A stretch of DNA of 35,637 nt from JBQTII01 sp052388275 (lineage in GTDB: Bacteria; Actinomycetota; Actinomycetes; Sporichthyales; Sporichthyaceae). The notes beneath the pieces were generated by a model. It saw only the letters and a list, made by a program, of their open reading frames with translations, did no database searches and was not told the origin of the DNA. Positions 16,678-24,831 of this stretch are shown here, piece after piece (the first letter of the stretch is position 1; each line of letters starts with the position of its first letter). The stretch spans positions 1 through 35,637 of the forward strand of contig JBQTII010000055.1 in the NCBI GenBank assembly GCA_052388275.1, read 5' to 3'. The position numbers and the translations under genes are program-made.

Positions 16678-17859
16678 GTGCGCGTCGACCTGCTCAGCCG
16701 CGAGTACCCCCCCCAGGTGTACGGCGGAGCCGGGGTCCACGTGGAGTATCTGGCCCGGGAACTGCGCGCGCTCGCCGACGTGCGGGTGCGCTGCTTCGGG
16801 GCTCCCCGCGACGAGCCGGGAGTCACCGGGTACCAGAGGCCTCCAGGACTGGCCGCGGCCAACTCCGCGCTCGGCGTGCTGGGCGTGGACCTGGAGATCG
16901 CGCACGACTGCGCGGGGGCGGACGTGGTGCACAGCCACACCTGGTACGCCAACCTGGCCGGGCACACCGCGGCCCTGTTGCACGGCGTCCCGCACGTGCT
17001 GACCACGCACTCGTTGGAGCCGCTGCGGCCGTGGAAGGCCGAGCAGCTCGGCGGGGGCTACCGATTGTCCTCCTGGGTCGAACAGGCTGCGGTGAGCGCT
17101 GCAGATGCGATCATCGCCGTGTCCGCCGGGATGGGATCCGACGTGCTGTCCGCCTATCCGCAGGTCGACCCCGCACGGGTGCACGTCATTCACAACGGCA
17201 TCGACACCACCGAGTTCGCGCCCTCGCCCGCGGAAGAAGTGATGCTCCGTCACGGGATCGACCCGGACCGGCCGTTCGTGCTGTGCGTCGGACGGATCAC
17301 GAGGCAGAAGGGCCTGCCCTATCTGCTCGAGGCGGCCCGCTCCTTCACCCCTGGTGCCCAATTGGTGTTGTGCGCGGGCTCGCCGGACACCCCGGAGATC
17401 GCCGCCGAGGTAGCAGCGGGCGTGGAGCGACTCACCGCGGCGCGCGAGGGCGTGCATTGGATCTCCGGGTCGGTGTCCCGGCCCGAACTCATCGCGCTGC
17501 TGTCCGGTGCGGCGGTCTTCGTCTGCCCGTCGATCTATGAGCCGATGGGCATCGTGAACCTGGAGGCGATGGCGTGCCAGACCGCTGTCGTCGCGACCGC
17601 GACCGGGGGAATCCCGGAGGTGGTCACCGACGGTGAGACCGGGCTGCTGGTCCCGATCGACCAGGTTTCCGACGGCACCGGGCGCCCGGTCGACCCAGCC
17701 CGGTTCGCGGCCGACCTCGCGAGCGCCGTCAACACGGTGCTGGCCGATCCGCAGCGGGCGGCCCAGATGGGCAAGGTCGGGCGTGAGCGCGCCGTGGCGC
17801 ACTTCTCCTGGACCGAGATCGCAGCGCGAACCCGGGACCTCTACCTCAGCCTGCTCTGA
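16678..17859 (+). CDS. glgM: GT4/GT5-type glycosyltransferase, GlgM (GlgA-like)
   Basis: A 393-residue glycosyltransferase. The opening SREYPPQVYGGAGVHVEYLA is typical of actinobacterial GlgM (once called GlgA), and the chain has VHSHTWYANLAGH, VCVGRITRQKG-like LCVGRITRQKGLP and the sugar-nucleotide-binding SIYEPMGIVNLEAMAC with Glu288. In mycobacteria the orthologue uses ADP-glucose and glucose-1-phosphate to make alpha-maltose-1-phosphate for the GlgE pathway. Whether this one makes that or glycogen directly is inference. The start is GTG at 16678. It is divergent from glgC, its ADP-glucose source, and its end overlaps the next minus-strand gene by 19 bases. Confidence 0.92.
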   Translation: MRVDLLSREYPPQVYGGAGVHVEYLARELRALADVRVRCFGAPRDEPGVTGYQRPPGLAAANSALGVLGVDLEIAHDCAGADVVHSHTWYANLAGHTAALLHGVPHVLTTHSLEPLRPWKAEQLGGGYRLSSWVEQAAVSAADAIIAVSAGMGSDVLSAYPQVDPARVHVIHNGIDTTEFAPSPAEEVMLRHGIDPDRPFVLCVGRITRQKGLPYLLEAARSFTPGAQLVLCAGSPDTPEIAAEVAAGVERLTAAREGVHWISGSVSRPELIALLSGAAVFVCPSIYEPMGIVNLEAMACQTAVVATATGGIPEVVTDGETGLLVPIDQVSDGTGRPVDPARFAADLASAVNTVLADPQRAAQMGKVGRERAVAHFSWTEIAARTRDLYLSLL

Positions 17860-18680
17860 GGGCTGCCTGCGGCGCGGGTGGCGGCGACGGAGTTCAGGGC
17901 CGCGACCTGCGCACGCCGGGCGGCGGCGGCCAGCGGACGGATGCAGTCCGCACGCGCGGTCATCTCGGCCGCGCTCACGGCGGCGCCTGGGCCAGTGGCG
18001 GCCAGGGCCGCGATCGCCTGGACCCGGCACGCCAGCGCGTGTACCCGGTGGGCGCGCCCCGGATAGCCCGGGGCCAGACCGTCGCTGCCCGCGTCGGCGC
18101 GCAGGGCGCCCAGGACGGCGGCGGCCGCGGGGTCGGCGCGGGCGATGTCGAGGGCGATCAACGTCTCGGTGACCGCACGCAGAGTCTCGTTCAGGGTGCG
18201 TTCGGCCTCCGCCAGCGTCGGCATTCCCCAGCCGACATTCCCCTCGACCACGTGGGTCCCCCAGCGCACCGCCGGCGGGGGTGGGCCGTCGGGGTCGGGT
18301 GCCGAGGCGGACGGGACGAAGCCGTGTGGCCGCTCCCCGAGGGTGAGCACAGCCTCGCCGGCCTCGAGCGCCCGCGCATTGAACGCCGCGGGCCCGGGCA
18401 GGCCGAAGGGATCCCCGGGCACGGGCAGGGCCAGGAGCAGGCCCGTCACGCCGGCGCCGCGCAACCCCGCCAGCAGCACCGTGAGGCTGACCTCGCGCGG
18501 CGCCGCGAACGCGCCGGTGCCCCCGGCCCCCGCGAGGGAGGGCACTAGCGTGTCGGCTCCCACGATGCGGTGCACGCCGTCGCGGTCGCGGATGCGCTCC
18601 GCGGCCAGGTCCGGGCTGACCAGGCCCGCGAGCACGGCGTTACCCCAGGCAACGAAACGGCCGGCCCGCGTGAGTTCCAT
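17841..18680 (-). CDS. conserved-looking hypothetical protein, 279 residues
   Basis: I do not recognise the family. The protein is Ala-rich and soluble-looking, with no signal peptide or membrane helix. The first half has alpha/beta features (LTVLLAGLRGAGVTGLLLALPVPGDP), followed by WGTHVVEGNVGWGMPTLAEA and a helical second half (RTLNETLRAVTETLIALDIA, then HRVHALACRVQAIAALA). The codon bias is strong and even, so it is a real gene. The ATG at 18680 has no clear ribosome site. It lies tail-to-tail with glgM with a 19-base overlap and is divergent from the ABC ATPase. Confidence 0.75.
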   Translation of the reverse strand: MELTRAGRFVAWGNAVLAGLVSPDLAAERIRDRDGVHRIVGADTLVPSLAGAGGTGAFAAPREVSLTVLLAGLRGAGVTGLLLALPVPGDPFGLPGPAAFNARALEAGEAVLTLGERPHGFVPSASAPDPDGPPPPAVRWGTHVVEGNVGWGMPTLAEAERTLNETLRAVTETLIALDIARADPAAAAVLGALRADAGSDGLAPGYPGRAHRVHALACRVQAIAALAATGPGAAVSAAEMTARADCIRPLAAAARRAQVAALNSVAATRAAGSPQSRLR

Positions 18681-18844
18681 GGAGTCAGGGTAGAGGTACG
18701 CCTGGGTCGTGCGTGGCCGTGAACATGCGCGGCCGTGAATGTGCCTGCTCGGCCCGGGTCTTCGTCGTGGCGCGTCCAGGTGCGCGAGCACTGCGATCAT
18801 GGCGGCGCTTGTTAGCGTGACCTTGTGCGGACTGGGGTCGGGGA

Positions 18845-19666
<822 letters not shown>

Positions 19667-19673
19667 CGCTTCG

Positions 19674-20576
19674 TCAGGCCGGCGGGGCCTCGGGGGCGGG
19701 GTCGGTGCTCTGCGGCGCCGCACCCTGCGCGGCGCGGTCGGAGGCGGCCCGCCGCGCCGCGGCACGGGCCGCTCGCCGGGTCGCCTTGCGCGCCTGCTTC
19801 TCGGCCTTGCGGGCCGCCCGGGCCTGCGCCTCGGCGGAGCTCGCCGACGTGCCCGCACCGGGTGGCGGTGCGGCACCCGGCGGCGGGGCCGTGGAATCCA
19901 TTGCCGGTGCCGGTGCCGGTGCCGGTGCCGGTGCCGGTGCCGGTGCGGGTGCGGGTGCGGGTGCGGGTGCAGGCGCAGGCGCGGCGCTGGGGTCGGACGG
20001 GGCGGGCGGCGTCGCGGGGGCCGCCGGTGCCTCGCTCGGTGGTTGCGCTGCAGGCGGCTGCGGAGGCGCCGGGGCGGGCGCAGTGGTCTCGGGCGCGGTG
20101 GGCGCGGGGGCGGTGGTCTCGGGCGGCGGGACCGTCTGCGGTGGCGGGGGGGTAACGGGTGGGGTGGTGCCGGGATCCGGTGCCGGGGCCGGTGGTGGCG
20201 TCGGACCCAGGTCGGGAGCGCCGGCCGCGTCGGCGGGGCCGAGACCGAGTTTGCGCGAGCACGCCGGCCAGGCACCCCACCCCTGGGTCACCAGAACACG
20301 TTCGGCCACCGTGATCTGCGCGGCTCGCGGGGCCAGGTCGGCCCGGCGGGCGAACTCCCGCCCACCGTGGGAGCGCCAGGTGCCGGGTGCGAACTGCAGC
20401 CCCCCGTAGTACCCGTTGCCGGTGTTGGCGTTCCAGCGCTGACCGCTCTCGCACTCGGCGAGCCGGTCCCAGACCTCCGCACTGGCGGCCAACGCCGACC
20501 CGGGCGCGCCGAGCCCGGACACGGCCACCGCGAGCGAGGTCCCCACCACGAGGGCGGTGCGCCTGCGTGCAGGCAT
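19674..20576 (-). CDS. secreted Rpf-like transglycosylase with Pro-Ala stalk (copy 1)
   Basis: A 300-residue exported protein. A signal peptide covers about residues 1-31 (ends SALA). The Rpf-like lysozyme domain is at 34-111: WDRLAECESGQRW with catalytic Glu43, NTGNGYYGGLQF and WPACSRKLG; Cys42 and Cys106 should form the family's disulphide. A Pro-Ala stalk (about 115-235) and an Ala/Arg/Lys-rich tail (about 240-300) follow, neither with a known domain. Rpf proteins cut peptidoglycan and promote growth of dormant cells. The ATG at 20576 has AGGGGGTG upstream; the GTG at 20585 would add three residues. It is divergent from nfeD. Confidence 0.9.
   Translation of the reverse strand: MPARRRTALVVGTSLAVAVSGLGAPGSALAASAEVWDRLAECESGQRWNANTGNGYYGGLQFAPGTWRSHGGREFARRADLAPRAAQITVAERVLVTQGWGAWPACSRKLGLGPADAAGAPDLGPTPPPAPAPDPGTTPPVTPPPPQTVPPPETTAPAPTAPETTAPAPAPPQPPAAQPPSEAPAAPATPPAPSDPSAAPAPAPAPAPAPAPAPAPAPAPAPAPAMDSTAPPPGAAPPPGAGTSASSAEAQARAARKAEKQARKATRRAARAAARRAASDRAAQGAAPQSTDPAPEAPPA
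19903..19980. repeat. hexanucleotide array encoding the Pro-Ala stalk
   Basis: Thirteen tandem hexamers: seven GCCGGT, four GCGGGT, then two GCAGGC. They encode part of the Pro-Ala stalk of Rpf-like copy 1. Blocks of identical units suggest recent copy-number change by slippage. Confidence 0.9.
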
Positions 20577-20618
20577 CGCGAGCACCCCCCTGTCCGCGTC
20601 GGATTACCCCCATCAGAG

Positions 20619-20643
20619 GGCGAGCGACTCCCGATCGCTCGCC
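20619..20643 (-). promoter_or_regulatory. perfect hairpin in the leader of Rpf-like copy 1
   Basis: GGCGAGCGA (20619-20627) and TCGCTCGCC (20635-20643) pair perfectly around a seven-base loop, 43-67 bases before the ATG at 20576. On the RNA it lies in the 5' leader. Rpf genes are often controlled by c-di-AMP riboswitches, but I cannot find the conserved ydaO core here. Confidence 0.45.
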
Positions 20644-20720
20644 ACCTGCCGTGCCTGGTCCGATTCACATTACGTGGACCGGTGCGGGCGCCGTCAATGC
20701 CGTTGCGCCGGTAAGGAATT

Positions 20721-20758
20721 GGACATGACGGACCGTCAGGGCGTGATCCGTCATGTCC
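20721..20758. promoter_or_regulatory. 12-bp perfect inverted repeat in the rpf-like/nfeD divergent gap
   Basis: GGACATGACGGA at 20721-20732 is repeated inverted as TCCGTCATGTCC at 20747-20758 with a 14-base spacer. A third half-site makes the nested palindrome TGACGGACCGTCA (20726-20738). It is 145 bases from the Rpf start and 36 bases from the nfeD start, so it could control both. A dimeric regulator site or cruciform is likely. Confidence 0.6.
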
Positions 20759-20793
20759 GTCGCTGCAGACGCGGGCCAGGGGCACTCACTACG

Positions 20794-21225
20794 ATGACGG
20801 GCATGGACGCCTGGGTGTGGTGGCTGATCGCCGCAGCTGTCCTGGGCGTCGTCGAGATCCTCACCCTCGATCTGGTGTTCGCGATGCTGGCCGGCGGGGC
20901 GCTGGTGGCCGCCGCTGCGGCGGGGGCGGGTGCCTCGGCGGCGGCGGCGGGCGCCATTGGGCTCGTTGCCGCGCTTGCGGGCCTGGTGGCGCTGCGACCA
21001 GTCGCGTTACGACACCTGAAGTCGACTCCCGAGCTGCGGACCGGCACCGCGGCCCTGGTCGGAACTCAGGGGCGGGTCCTGGCCGAGGTCGGTCCCGGCG
21101 GGGGAGAGATCAAGCTCGCCGGGGAGATCTGGTCAGCGCGGGCCTACGACGGGCTGAGCGTGTTCGAGGCAGGCACCGAGGTCTCGGTGCTGGCGATCGA
21201 CGGCGCCACCGCTCTGGTCGGCTGA
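20794..21225 (+). CDS. NfeD-family membrane protein
   Basis: A 143-residue short NfeD protein. Membrane helices cover about residues 7-72 (WVWWLIAAAVLGVVEILTLD, FAMLAGGALVAAAAAGAGAS, GAIGLVAALAGLVAL). An OB-fold domain follows (TGTAALVGTQGRVLAEVGPG...GEIWSARAYDG...VSVLAIDGATALVG). Such proteins pair with SPFH proteins in membrane microdomains. The ATG at 20794 or the in-frame ATG at 20803 may be used; ribosome sites are weak. The SPFH gene follows after 48 bases, an operon found in many bacteria. Confidence 0.9.
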   Translation: MTGMDAWVWWLIAAAVLGVVEILTLDLVFAMLAGGALVAAAAAGAGASAAAAGAIGLVAALAGLVALRPVALRHLKSTPELRTGTAALVGTQGRVLAEVGPGGGEIKLAGEIWSARAYDGLSVFEAGTEVSVLAIDGATALVG

Positions 21226-21273
21226 CTTCGCACTGCTATGACGACGGGTACCTCTATGGGACGGAGATGAGCG

Positions 21274-22173
21274 ATGGAAGACGTCTCGGCGCCACTGATC
21301 GTGGTGGCAGTGATCGGGATCCTCGTTCTGGTGGTGCTCTCGCGTTCGGTGCGGATCGTTCCGCAGGCTCGGGCGGGTATCGTCGAGCGCCTGGGCCGCT
21401 ACTCCCGAACGCTCGGGGCGGGTCTGACCCTGCTGGTGCCCTTCGTCGACCGATTGCGTCCGCTGATCGACCTGCGCGAGCAGGTGGTCTCCTTCCCGCC
21501 GCAGCCGGTCATCACCCAGGACAACCTGGTGGTTTCCATCGACACCGTGATCTATTTCCAGGTGACCGATCCCAAGGCCGCCACCTACGAGATCGCCGAC
21601 TACATCCAGGGCGTCGAGCAGCTCACCGTGACCACCCTGCGCAACGTGGTCGGTGGGCTGACCCTGGAGCAGACCCTCACCTCGCGCGACCAGATCAACG
21701 CCGCCCTGCGCGGAGTGCTCGACGAGGCCACCGGGCGCTGGGGGTTGCGCGTGAACCGCGTCGAACTCAAAGCCGTCGACCCACCGGCCTCCATCAAGGA
21801 CTCGATGGAGAAGCAGATGCGTGCCGATCGCGAGAAGCGCGCGACGATTCTGACGGCGGAAGGTTTCAAGCAGTCTCAGATCCTCACCGCGGAGGGCGAG
21901 CGGCAGGCCTCGATCCTGGCGGCGGAAGGCGATGCGCAGGCCGCGATTCTGCGCGCTGACGGCGAGGCCAAGGCGATTCGTACCGTGTTCGCCGCGATCC
22001 ACGAAGGCGATGCGGACGCCAAGCTGCTGGCGTATCAGTACCTGCAGATGCTGCCCTCGATCGCCAAGGGCGACGCGAACAAGGTGTGGATCGTGCCGAG
22101 CGAGTTGGGCAAGGCGCTGGAGGGCTTCAGCGCCGCGTTCGGCAGTACCTCGACGCAGCGCGACGGCTCCTGA
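21274..22173 (+). CDS. SPFH/band 7 protein (stomatin/flotillin-like)
   Basis: A 299-residue slipin/stomatin-like protein. One N-terminal membrane helix (about 6-25) is followed by the SPFH domain: VPQARAGIVERLGRYSRTL, PFVDRLRPLIDLREQVV, then DNLVVSIDTVIYFQVTDP. A long charged helix with repeated ILTAEGxxQ-type units lies at about 188-235, which should form coiled-coil oligomers. The end reads YLQMLPSIAKGDANKVWIVP. It should build membrane-bound cages or microdomains with NfeD. The ATG at 21274 follows GGAGATGAG. It converges on the second Rpf-like gene. Confidence 0.95.
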   Translation: MEDVSAPLIVVAVIGILVLVVLSRSVRIVPQARAGIVERLGRYSRTLGAGLTLLVPFVDRLRPLIDLREQVVSFPPQPVITQDNLVVSIDTVIYFQVTDPKAATYEIADYIQGVEQLTVTTLRNVVGGLTLEQTLTSRDQINAALRGVLDEATGRWGLRVNRVELKAVDPPASIKDSMEKQMRADREKRATILTAEGFKQSQILTAEGERQASILAAEGDAQAAILRADGEAKAIRTVFAAIHEGDADAKLLAYQYLQMLPSIAKGDANKVWIVPSELGKALEGFSAAFGSTSTQRDGS

Positions 22174-22179
22174 GGGAGC

Positions 22180-23076
22180 TCAGTTCTTCGCCGCCGCAAG
22201 TTCGTCGGCGACCGCCCGCGCCCGTTCGGCTGCGGCCACCGCGCGCGCGGCCCTGCGGGCGGCGCGGGCGGTGGCATCGGCCGCTGCAGCACTGAGCAGG
22301 GATGCCTGCGCCCGCCCTGCTGCGGCGGCGGCGGCGGTGGTGCCGACCTGCCGGGTGCCCTCGTCCAGCGCTGCCCGGGCCGTGATCTTGTGGGCCACCG
22401 CCGCGCTGCGGGCCGCGCCGGCGGCCTTGCGCTCGGCCTTGGACCCGGTGCCGGCCCGATGAGCCCGCGCGGCAGCGGCCAGCTCGCGCTTGGCGCTCAT
22501 GGCGTTCGCGCGGGCCTGGACCAGGACGGCGGTCAGCCGGGAGGCCTCCGTCACAGCGGCCGCAGCCGTCGCGTCGGCGACGGTGGCCGCCTGCTGGGCG
22601 AGACTCGCCTTCTCGGCGGCCTGGGTGGCCGCCGCTGCGGCTCTGACCGCGGCCGCCGCGGTCGTCGCCTCGATCGCCCGGGCCTTGGCGAGCGTCTCGG
22701 AGGTGGGACCGACCGCGGGCACGCCCGCGCGATCCGCCTCGCCCAGGCCTAGCTTGCGCGAGCAGGTGGGCCACGGCCGCCAGCCGGAGACGGCCAGGAG
22801 GCGTTCGGCCACCGTGATCTGTTCGGCGCGGGTGGCCTTGTCGGCGCGCCCCGCGAAATCGTCTCCGCCCTGAGCGAGCCAGGTCGCGGTGGAGAACTGC
22901 AGCCCGCCGTAGTACCCGTTGCCGGTGTTTGCGGCCCAGCGCTGACCGCTCTCGCACTGGGCCAGGCGGTCCCAGGTCGCGGCCGTCGCCGCCGTGGCGG
23001 CCTGGGCGGGTAGCAGCACGGCGGCGCTCAAAGCTGCGCTGACGATGACCGTCGCCGCGCGGGTGTGTGCCCCCAT
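22180..23076 (-). CDS. secreted Rpf-like transglycosylase with Ala-rich helical tail (copy 2)
   Basis: A 298-residue exported protein. Signal peptide about residues 1-30, then an Rpf-like domain at 34-110 (WDRLAQCESGQRW, NTGNGYYGGLQF, WPTCSRKLG) with catalytic Glu42 and disulphide Cys41/Cys105. The tail of about 170 residues is extremely Ala-rich with spaced Arg/Lys/Glu, and looks like one long helix, perhaps a coiled coil or a wall-binding rod. The domain is very like copy 1 at 19674, but the stalk differs. The ATG at 23076 follows AGGGGG. It lies on the far side of the nfeD-SPFH operon and converges on it. Confidence 0.9.
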   Translation of the reverse strand: MGAHTRAATVIVSAALSAAVLLPAQAATAATAATWDRLAQCESGQRWAANTGNGYYGGLQFSTATWLAQGGDDFAGRADKATRAEQITVAERLLAVSGWRPWPTCSRKLGLGEADRAGVPAVGPTSETLAKARAIEATTAAAAVRAAAAATQAAEKASLAQQAATVADATAAAAVTEASRLTAVLVQARANAMSAKRELAAAARAHRAGTGSKAERKAAGAARSAAVAHKITARAALDEGTRQVGTTAAAAAAGRAQASLLSAAAADATARAARRAARAVAAAERARAVADELAAAKN

Positions 23077-23108
23077 GTCAGCCCCCTGGCAGTTCAATTG
23101 CGGATCGC

Positions 23109-23125
23109 AGCCGCCCCCTGCGGCT
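23109..23125 (-). promoter_or_regulatory. small hairpin in the leader of Rpf-like copy 2
   Basis: AGCCGC (23109-23114) and GCGGCT (23120-23125) pair around a five-base loop about 35-50 bases before the ATG at 23076. The significance is modest at this G+C content. Confidence 0.3.
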
Positions 23126-23294
23126 CATTCGTCACGTTAGGGAGGGCGGGGAAGGGCGCGTGGCGGCTTTGCGCGGTGATCATCAGGCCGTGACGGGGCG
23201 TTAGCCGCCTTCGCAGGATCAACGCCGGGACAGATCCGGCGTACCGGATCCAGCCTGGGGATTTCGCCGCGCGCCGCCCCCCGGGGGTCTGCCC

Positions 23295-24074
23295 GTGGCG
23301 GGTCCGGCAGATAACGTCCGGATCGTGCCGTTCTGGGATGCCCTCGCGATTCTCGCGGCCGGGTTCGGTGCGGGCGCCATGAACGCGGTCGGCGGTTCGG
23401 GCACCCTGCTGACGTTCCCGACGTTGGTGGCGTTGGGGTATCCACCGCTGCTGGCCAACGTCTCGAACACCGTCGGACTGGTGCCGGGGTCGGCGGCTGC
23501 GGTGCTGGCGTTGGGCCCGGAACTGCACGGGCAGCGGGCGCGGCTGCAGCGCTTCGCGGTGGCTTCAGCCACCGGGGCGCTGATCGGCGCGACGCTGCTG
23601 CTCACCTTGCCCGAGAGCGTCTTCGACGCCGTGGTCCCGGCGCTGATCGCCTTGGCACTCGTCCTCGTGGTGCTCCAGCCGCGCCTGGCACGTGCCGTGG
23701 GTGCGCGTGCGCCGGGCCGGCCCCACGGTGGAGCGTTGCTGCTGGCCGCGCTGGTCGGGATCGGGGCCTATGGCGGCTACTTCGGGGCAGCGCAGGGGAT
23801 CCTGCTGATCGCGGTTCTCGGCGTCCTGCTCTCCGACGACCTGCATCGGCTCAACGCGACCAAGAACGTGCTGGCGCTGGTTGCGAACTTCGTCGCCGCG
23901 GCGGTGTTCATCGCCCTCGAGGACATCGACTGGGCGATTGCCGCCTTGATCGCCGGCGGTTCGGTCGTCGGCGGGGTTCTGGGCGCGCGCCTGGCCCGGC
24001 GGCTGCCCCCGGCGGCGTTGCGCGCCGCGATCCTGGCGATCGGAACCGTGGCGATCGTGCGCCTGCTGGCCTAG
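23295..24074 (+). CDS. TauE/SafE-family permease (sulfite/anion exporter type)
   Basis: A 259-residue membrane protein of the TauE/SafE/TSUP family with about eight helices. Conserved features are GAGAMNAVGGSGTLLTFPTL, LANVSNTVGLVPGS, and GAYGGYFGAAQGILLIAVLG with LNATKNVLALVANF in the second half. These proteins move sulfite, sulfonate-derived or organic anions. No sulfur-metabolism gene lies nearby to narrow the substrate. The start is GTG at 23295 after a G-run, but a GTG at 23325 would leave a cleaner first helix; neither is certain. It is divergent from Rpf-like copy 2 and convergent with arfB. Confidence 0.87.
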   Translation: MAGPADNVRIVPFWDALAILAAGFGAGAMNAVGGSGTLLTFPTLVALGYPPLLANVSNTVGLVPGSAAAVLALGPELHGQRARLQRFAVASATGALIGATLLLTLPESVFDAVVPALIALALVLVVLQPRLARAVGARAPGRPHGGALLLAALVGIGAYGGYFGAAQGILLIAVLGVLLSDDLHRLNATKNVLALVANFVAAAVFIALEDIDWAIAALIAGGSVVGGVLGARLARRLPPAALRAAILAIGTVAIVRLLA

Positions 24075-24111
24075 TGTCGCGCGGACGCGGCGGCCGAGGG
24101 GGCGTCCGGCT

Positions 24112-24202
24112 GCGTAGGTTGGCGATCAACGTCGTGGCGCCTGAGGTGGTTCGCCCGGGCAGATTCGTCCCACTGGTCTCGTCGTTGATCTCCAGCCGAC
24201 GC
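24112..24202. repeat. 91-bp element bounded by a 20-bp imperfect inverted repeat
   Basis: GCGTAGGTTGGCGATCAACG (24112-24131) and CGTTGATCTCCAGCCGACGC (24183-24202) are inverted copies matching at 17 of 20 positions. The 51 bases between have no coding potential. It lies between convergent genes. It could be a terminator-like structure or the remains of a small mobile element. No target duplication is visible. Confidence 0.4.
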
Positions 24203-24246
24203 GCGTGTGGAGCGGGAGGCGGGCACAGTCCCGGGGCGCAAGGCTC

Positions 24247-24672
24247 CTAGTCGTCGTCGGTGCGCCGACGCAGCCGCTTGGTCTCACCGCGCTGGACCTT
24301 GTCGGTGAGCCGGCGTTGCACCGCGCCCTTGCTGGGTTTGGTCGGGCGTCGTGGCGGGGGCGGCGGCGCGGTGGCCTCGGTCAGGATCAGCGCGAGGCGC
24401 GCCAGCGCAGCGTCGCGGTTGCGCAGCTGAGAACGCTCCTCGGAGGCGGCGACGGTGAGGACCCCGTCCACGAGCCGTGATCCCAGGCGCTGGATGGCCC
24501 GGGCCTTGAGCATCGGTGAGAACGCCGTCGAGCGGGCGAGGTCGAAGACCAGCTCGACCCGCGAGTCGGTGGTGTTGACGCTCTGACCGCCCGGGCCGCC
24601 CGAACGCGAGAAGCGCCAGCGCAGCTCGGAATCCGGGATCGTCACCGACCGCACGCGCACTGCATCGCCCAT
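24247..24672 (-). CDS. arfB: peptidyl-tRNA hydrolase ArfB (YaeJ type)
   Basis: A 141-residue class-I release-factor-like protein. The catalytic GGQ motif is in SRSGGPGGQSVN (GGPGGQ at 25-30). The family's basic C-terminal tail, which enters the mRNA channel of stalled ribosomes, is at 110-141 (TKPSKGAVQRRLTDKVQRGE, TKRLRRRTDDD). It frees peptides from ribosomes stalled on broken mRNA, without needing a stop codon. The ATG at 24672 is chosen with TTGGGCG upstream. It is divergent from the FAD oxidoreductase. Confidence 0.93.
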   Translation of the reverse strand: MGDAVRVRSVTIPDSELRWRFSRSGGPGGQSVNTTDSRVELVFDLARSTAFSPMLKARAIQRLGSRLVDGVLTVAASEERSQLRNRDAALARLALILTEATAPPPPPRRPTKPSKGAVQRRLTDKVQRGETKRLRRRTDDD

Positions 24673-24831
24673 CGCCCAAGAATGCCGCGCCCGGTGGACT
24701 GCGCCGCGCAGGGCGCCCGAATCCCACCCGGCGCGCAGCAAAGTGCTGCCGGCGTTCAGTAATGAGCGCCGGGACGTGGGGGCCCCAAGGCCGGGGAGGC
24801 GCGCAGAGGTGGGGTGTGGTGGGGTGATCGG

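Noticed and set aside
19903..19980. CRISPR-like array
   Set aside because: It is a hexamer array without spacers and codes for the Pro-Ala stalk.
20577..20760. c-di-AMP (ydaO) riboswitch upstream of Rpf-like copy 1
   Set aside because: Only a hairpin and an ATGGGGGTAATCC stretch recall it; the other conserved blocks are missing. The leader of copy 2 also lacks them.
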